Made by a program: the position numbers and the translations under genes. From assembly GCF_034931025.1 (NCBI RefSeq), contig NZ_JAYGIL010000018.1:1-64000 (forward strand): 64,000 nt of DNA, read 5' to 3'. Every line of letters begins with the position of its first letter. The stretch's first letter is position 1. Below the pieces are notes generated by a model that was not told the DNA's origin, did not search any database, and worked only from the letters and a program-made list of their open reading frames with translations. The stretch comes from Arcicella gelida (GTDB lineage Bacteria; Bacteroidota; Bacteroidia; Cytophagales; Spirosomataceae). Positions 59,796 to 64,000 of the stretch are shown in pieces.

Positions 59796-60773
59796 ATGGA
59801 ATTTGAATCAAGAATAGACCTAAGCGATTTACAGGAAGCAGTAGCGAATATCCGTGCAGAAATTGGTAAAATCATCATTGGTCAGCAAAATACAATTGAT
59901 TTATTACTTACTGCCATTTTTGCAGATGGTCATGTTTTGTTAGAAGGTGTACCCGGAGTTGCCAAAACACTTACGGCAAAATTATTGGCAAAAACCATTT
60001 CTACTGATTTTAGTCGCATTCAATTTACGCCTGATATGATGCCTTCGGATGTGTTGGGAACAGCCATTTTTAATCCTAAAACAGCAGAATTTGATTTCAA
60101 AAAAGGACCAATTTTTTCAAATATTGTATTGATTGATGAAATAAATCGTTCTCCAGCTAAAACGCAAGCAGCACTGTTTGAAGTAATGGAAGAACGACAA
60201 ATCACCAATTCTGGAACTACTTATCCGATGTCGTTTCCTTTCTTGGTAATGGCAACCCAAAACCCAATTGAACAAGAAGGAACGTATCGTTTGCCAGAAG
60301 CCCAGCTCGACCGATTTCTTTTTAAAATCATCATCAAGTATCCATCTTATCAAGAAGAAGTACAAATTCTCCAAGGAAATCACGGACGTTCTAGTGCAGA
60401 ATCTAACAATCCTGTGGATTTAGTTAACAGAATTTTAACGCCTTTACAACTTAGTACTTTAAGAGAAAAAGTACGGCAGTCGATTGTTGATATTAAGATT
60501 TTGGAATACATCGCCAAAATTATTCATGAAACTCGTAATTCTAAATTCATCTATTTAGGTGCTTCACCAAGAGCTTCAGTGGCATTGTTGAATGCTTCAA
60601 AAGCTTTGGCGGCTATTCGTGGAAGAGATTTTGTAACGCCAGAAGATGTACAAGAACTTACGCCATCGGTACTTCGTCACAGAATAATTCTGACTCCAGA
60701 AAAAGAAATGGAAGGCTCAACGCCAGAAGATGTGATTGCTCAGATTTTACAAAAAATAGAAGTGCCGAGATGA
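59796..60773 (+). CDS. MoxR family AAA+ ATPase
   Basis: 325 residues, complete. Walker A GVPGVAKT (51-58), Walker B with the MoxR hallmark FSNIVLIDEINRSPAKTQAALFEVMEERQIT, sensor 1 FLVMATQNPIEQEGTYRLPEAQLDRFLFK and a C-terminal lid with GASPRASVALLNASKALAAIRGRDFVTPEDV. MoxR proteins act as chaperones that load or remodel partner proteins, usually a DUF58 / VWA protein. Here the DUF58 gene that usually follows is missing; a glycosyltransferase gene follows instead. Confidence 0.95.
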   Translation: MEFESRIDLSDLQEAVANIRAEIGKIIIGQQNTIDLLLTAIFADGHVLLEGVPGVAKTLTAKLLAKTISTDFSRIQFTPDMMPSDVLGTAIFNPKTAEFDFKKGPIFSNIVLIDEINRSPAKTQAALFEVMEERQITNSGTTYPMSFPFLVMATQNPIEQEGTYRLPEAQLDRFLFKIIIKYPSYQEEVQILQGNHGRSSAESNNPVDLVNRILTPLQLSTLREKVRQSIVDIKILEYIAKIIHETRNSKFIYLGASPRASVALLNASKALAAIRGRDFVTPEDVQELTPSVLRHRIILTPEKEMEGSTPEDVIAQILQKIEVPR

Positions 60774-60903
60774 TTGTGAATTGTCATTGATTTTCTACCT
60801 ATTGAATAAATCATTAAAATCGGACTCTTCAAATTTTGTAATTTATCAGTTTCTAAATCTTAGATGAGGACTAACATTCAGAACACCAAACTCATACCTA
60901 AAA

Positions 60904-61764
60904 ATGATTTATGTTTATCCAAAATTTCGTTCCAGAATAGACATTGGCATCAGAATCGGAGGGATGGGCTTGGCGAACTGTCTGCTGGTTTATGCCAGAG
61001 CTTTGTGTTTGGCAAAAAAACTAAATGCCCAAATGATTGCTCCAACTTGGGAACAATTCAATGTTGGGCCGTATTTACGACAAGAATCTGATAAAAGACA
61101 TTACTTCAACATTTTCAAAAAAGCAGGAATTTCAGGCTGGAAGAAGTACTTTTTACTAAATAGTTTACATAAAATTTCAGAAAATGAATTGTCGGGAATC
61201 AAACAATTAAATTCCCCCAATCTCCTGATTGAAGTAAAAGGTGTTCAGCCATATTTCAAAGATTTGATTGCTGAACGAGGTTTTATTGTAGAAAATGTGC
61301 TAAAACTGATCCATCCATTTCGGTTGAAAGAAGTAAATAATTTTTCATTTTCAAGAAAAATAGGCATTCATGTTCGCTTGGGGGATTATCATCCTTCAGC
61401 ACAAAAAAGCTTGGCTTGGTATCTGGAAATTATTCATCAAATTGATTTACACACGAATTTCAGTTATGAGTTTTTACTTTTTTCAGATGGAAAAGCTGAA
61501 GAATTGACTCTGTTGCTTGAATACTCTTCAAGAATTCAACGTATTTATTTTGGTTCTTCCATAGCAGATCTGGTGGCTTTATCGAAGTGTGAATTTATTA
61601 TTGGCTCAAATTCTACTTTCTCTGCTTGGGCAAGTTTTATGGGTAATAAAATATTGCTGATTCCAGAGCCTAAAGGCTATTTGAATGATTTTTCAGGTTT
61701 GGAATATTATGTTTTGAATGAAGTTCCGATTCTATCGAAAGAGATTTTAGGAAGGATTATTTAA
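60904..61764 (+). CDS. GT11-like (alpha-1,2-fucosyltransferase-type) glycosyltransferase
   Basis: 286 residues. IGIRIGGMGLANCLLVYARALCLAKKLNAQ at the N-terminus, GIHVRLGDYH (HxR-x-GDY motif, about 153-162) and SKCEFIIGSNSTFSAWASFMG near the end are the conserved blocks of GT11-type enzymes, which transfer fucose from GDP-fucose. The family fit is moderate: the second Arg of the usual HxRRGDY is Leu, and W is replaced in the SxFSWW motif, so the donor may not be fucose. First gene of the right-hand glycan locus; the flippase follows after 4 bp. Confidence 0.72.
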   Translation: MIYVYPKFRSRIDIGIRIGGMGLANCLLVYARALCLAKKLNAQMIAPTWEQFNVGPYLRQESDKRHYFNIFKKAGISGWKKYFLLNSLHKISENELSGIKQLNSPNLLIEVKGVQPYFKDLIAERGFIVENVLKLIHPFRLKEVNNFSFSRKIGIHVRLGDYHPSAQKSLAWYLEIIHQIDLHTNFSYEFLLFSDGKAEELTLLLEYSSRIQRIYFGSSIADLVALSKCEFIIGSNSTFSAWASFMGNKILLIPEPKGYLNDFSGLEYYVLNEVPILSKEILGRII

Positions 61765-61768
61765 AGTC

Positions 61769-63040
61769 ATGCAAAAAACACTACACATATTCACAAGAAA
61801 GATAAATGCTGATTCGGCTTGGCTTTTGGTATATACTTTTACACAAGTGTGCCTGAATGCGGTGATTATCAAGTATCTCACCAGTACTTTTTCTACCCAA
61901 GAGTACGGAATTGTTAGTCTTTTTAATGCTTCTCTACAATTTTTTTCGATGATATTTTTTGCTTCGTTTACCCAAACTGCCAATACTTTCGCTTTTCGTC
62001 TTCAAAGTTTCAATCGTATTTTTCAATACTTCAATCCTCAATTTTTCAAAATTTATGGCTTGATTGTGGTGGCTGTTTTTGTCTTTATTTTAGGGTCAAT
62101 TTATCATCAACAATATCAGTACTTACTCCTAAGTCTTTGGTTGATTCCAATTACCATATTGGAATCTCAGCACGAATTTTATAAAACTCGCTTGCATTTA
62201 CTCCAACAACGCAAACAAATCGCTATTGCTGTTACACTTTACTTTGGTATTCGACTCGCCTTGTTGATTTTCTTTGTGCATTTTTCAAAAAGCCTACACG
62301 CTGTTTGGGCAGCTTGGGCGATAAGTACTGTGCTAAGCCTTTTTTACCTCAAACACATTTTTAGCAAAACTGTAATACTCGAAAATAATGTGCAAGAAAA
62401 TCCTACTTGGACTGAAATTAATAGTTTTTCTCGTTGGCTGATGCTCGTAAATACTTTTGCTTGGGTACAAGTTTGGCTCGACCGCTGGTTACTGAGTGGC
62501 TTTTTGAGTAATGCCGAAACGGGTTTGTATAGTGGTTATTCTCAGCTTGCCATTCATCCATTTAGCATTGTTTCGGGTTTATTGATGGCGAAATTTAGTC
62601 CGTTTTTATACAAAAATATTGCAGACAAATCTCAAAAAACTGAATTTGTAAAAAATCTAAAATCCTTATTTTCAAGCTATTTACTTATCTGTTCAGTTGA
62701 AATTTTCTTTATTTTTTTAATGCAAGATTTTCTACTGGAATTACTCTTGGGCAAAGCTTTTTTGGAACAAAAAGAGCTTTTTATCTGGCTTTGCTTTGCT
62801 TGGATGATTTTTCAATTAGGACATTTACTTAGTTTTTTATTGAATGTTTTGGGACAAGCAAAAGCTTTATTCGTACCAAATCTCATTACGGCATTGGTTT
62901 CAGTTGTTGCTAATATTTTACTGATTCCCCAATTCGGGATTTCTGGAATCGTCATTGCTTTTATTTTGACGGGAATTACCAAAAACCTAACCCTTTTATC
63001 ATCGCTGTACTTTTTTAGAAAAACTTTTTATGTGGGATAA
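61769..63040 (+). CDS. Oligosaccharide flippase (Wzx-like)
   Basis: 423 residues with 12 or so transmembrane helices, no soluble domain. Segments such as YTFTQVCLNAVIIKYLTSTFSTQEYGIVSLFNASLQFFSMIFF, WLDRWLLSGFLSNAETGLYSGYSQLA and LIPQFGISGIVIAFILTGITKN are typical of the MATE-like polysaccharide export superfamily. It would move lipid-linked repeat units across the inner membrane. Start 4 bp after the preceding gene; it overlaps the next ORF by 11 bp, so the three are one operon. Confidence 0.85.
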   Translation: MQKTLHIFTRKINADSAWLLVYTFTQVCLNAVIIKYLTSTFSTQEYGIVSLFNASLQFFSMIFFASFTQTANTFAFRLQSFNRIFQYFNPQFFKIYGLIVVAVFVFILGSIYHQQYQYLLLSLWLIPITILESQHEFYKTRLHLLQQRKQIAIAVTLYFGIRLALLIFFVHFSKSLHAVWAAWAISTVLSLFYLKHIFSKTVILENNVQENPTWTEINSFSRWLMLVNTFAWVQVWLDRWLLSGFLSNAETGLYSGYSQLAIHPFSIVSGLLMAKFSPFLYKNIADKSQKTEFVKNLKSLFSSYLLICSVEIFFIFLMQDFLLELLLGKAFLEQKELFIWLCFAWMIFQLGHLLSFLLNVLGQAKALFVPNLITALVSVVANILLIPQFGISGIVIAFILTGITKNLTLLSSLYFFRKTFYVG

Positions 63041-64000
63041 TCTGCTGATTTCTTTGGTCATCGACCTATCGGTTTTCTTGCTTTGTACTTCGCTTTTGTG
63101 GCGTTATGGAAAACTGTCGGCTTATCATCCTGCTACGATTTATTTAGTTTTTCATTTTCTGATTTTCACTGTTCGTTTGTTTGCAATTAATAGTGGAGCG
63201 GCACTTTTCTTGAGTAACAGTACTTATTTTCTGGGTACGCAAAACCACGAAATCAGTCGGGCAGCTTATTGGGCGGATTTGGGTTTTCTGGCTATGACGC
63301 TTGCTTGGCTCGTGGAAGCACAGAAAAATGAAGATGATTTCGTTCAGACTGAACAACGTATTTTGATTGATGGGAAAGTACTGAATATGATACTCTTTAT
63401 CACGATTCCTTTGGGCATTTGGGGGATTTTTTCTCAGCAATATATTCCGATACTTGGTAAATCCGAACACGATTTTGGCGATTGGGAACGCTCTTCGTAT
63501 TTATCGAATACTCAAAATTTTGTAGTACTAAGCATGATGGCTTTGATTTTTAAGCACGGTTTCAAGAAAACTTACTTGGCAATTGTCGTGATTTTTCTAC
63601 TGATTTTGGCTTTGCAAGGCTATCATCGTTATCGAGTAATTGTTCCGCTGATTTTTTTAGGCTCGCTTTATTTATACAGAAATCAGCAAAAGTGGATGCC
63701 CAAACGCTATTGGTTGATTGGGATTTTTTGTTTTGTACTTTTTTTGCCTTTGAAGTACATCGGAAAATTGGTGCAAGAAGGAGCGACGCTCGAAGATTTT
63801 TCTGATTTTTTCACAGAATACCAAGAAGTAAGTGGCGATGGAAGTAATGCAGATTTGGCTTTTTTGGATATGTATGCGGTGTCAATGACTTTGGTAGATG
63901 AAGCTGGTTCATATTATTATGGCAAAACTTTTTTCCCCATCTTGGTTTCGCCGATTCCTCGAAATCTCTGGACTGAAAAACCTTCGCTGATGCAGTGGAC
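63030..64000 (+). CDS. O-antigen/oligosaccharide polymerase-like protein, 3' end cut by window
   Basis: Frame open from ATG at 63030 to the last base (323 codons, no stop). It is dominated by hydrophobic helices (DLSVFLLCTSLLWRYGKL, YWADLGFLAMTLAWLVEA, VLNMILFITIPLGIWGIF, AIVVIFLLILALQGYHRYRVIVPLIFLGSLYLY) with a large loop containing GDGSNADLAFLDMYAVSM and PILVSPIPRNLWTEKPS. The PxPR-x-x-W-x-EKP ending is the kind of motif found in Wzy-type polymerases. Placement directly after a flippase supports this. The first 11 bp overlap the flippase gene. Confidence 0.75.
   Translation, partial: MWDNLLISLVIDLSVFLLCTSLLWRYGKLSAYHPATIYLVFHFLIFTVRLFAINSGAALFLSNSTYFLGTQNHEISRAAYWADLGFLAMTLAWLVEAQKNEDDFVQTEQRILIDGKVLNMILFITIPLGIWGIFSQQYIPILGKSEHDFGDWERSSYLSNTQNFVVLSMMALIFKHGFKKTYLAIVVIFLLILALQGYHRYRVIVPLIFLGSLYLYRNQQKWMPKRYWLIGIFCFVLFLPLKYIGKLVQEGATLEDFSDFFTEYQEVSGDGSNADLAFLDMYAVSMTLVDEAGSYYYGKTFFPILVSPIPRNLWTEKPSLMQW

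Noticed and set aside
1..64000. tRNA, rRNA, tmRNA or riboswitch genes
   Set aside because: I read all spacers and found no cloverleaf, rRNA segment or known riboswitch core; a covariance-model search would be needed to exclude degenerate cases.

Overview
The window looks like chromosomal DNA of a Bacteroidota bacterium, most likely of the order Cytophagales. This rests on low GC content, weak Shine-Dalgarno signals, promoters of the TTTG-N19-TAnnTTTG type, many secreted proteins, lipoproteins with a Cys at residue 25, and family content (DUF2480, DUF6515, DUF1080, TPR-plus-HTH regulators, LytTR membrane proteins, and an rRNA pseudouridine synthase with a repetitive basic N-terminal extension). 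I see no tRNA, rRNA, CRISPR array, transposase, integrase or phage gene.

Layout. 0-12.2 kb is mostly core metabolism: a 5'-truncated RluB-type pseudouridine synthase, an AraC regulator, a divergent enoyl-CoA hydratase/acyl-CoA dehydrogenase pair, a LytTR membrane protein, a PBP4-type peptidase, a PaaE-like reductase, a leftward run GatB/YqeY-CvpA-dihydroorotase, and pdxJ. 12.2-22.1 kb is the most unusual part. It holds three paralogous large lipoproteins, two of them preceded by nearly identical outer-membrane barrels, with a TPR/transmembrane/HTH regulator between the duplicated pairs. 22.2-28.3 kb is a leftward glycan cluster (fused dehydrogenase/Gfo-Idh-MocA protein, wecB, two GT4 glycosyltransferases). 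28.6-37.6 kb is housekeeping (HNH nuclease, DUF2480, tsaB, S41 protease, rnpA-rpmH, M61 and M20 peptidases, a Nudix hydrolase, FKBP isomerase), interrupted by intergenic repeats.

37.9-43.2 kb is an envelope operon of a PAP2/vanadium-haloperoxidase-like lipoprotein between two barrel proteins, followed by a DUF3179 protein. 43.7-46.3 kb is rplK-rplA-rplJ-rplL with its own promoter and terminator, without nusG/secE or rpoBC as neighbours. 46.4-54 kb is mixed: a Cys-rich/DUF2934-like protein, a DUF1080 glycoside-type hydrolase, DUF6515, an orphan histidine kinase, a secreted MTA/SAH nucleosidase next to a purine permease, a small DMT protein and another AraC regulator. 54.1-60.8 kb is an RDD / SpoIIM / DUF4129 / DUF4350 / MoxR cluster without an adjacent DUF58 gene. 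60.9-64 kb opens a second glycan locus (GT11-like transferase, flippase, and a polymerase cut by the window end).

Non-coding structure is rich. It includes a 42-bp x6 tandem array with internal dyads before the Nudix gene, GTAG-headed REP-like palindromes at two places, a two-copy dispersed hairpin element, a 102-bp higher-order repeat inside the first gene, several long-stem terminators, and four promoters that match the Bacteroidota consensus with near-fixed spacing. My main candidates for undescribed biology are the barrel/lipoprotein/regulator locus, the 42-bp array and the barrel-PAP2-barrel operon. All functional statements for these are inference.
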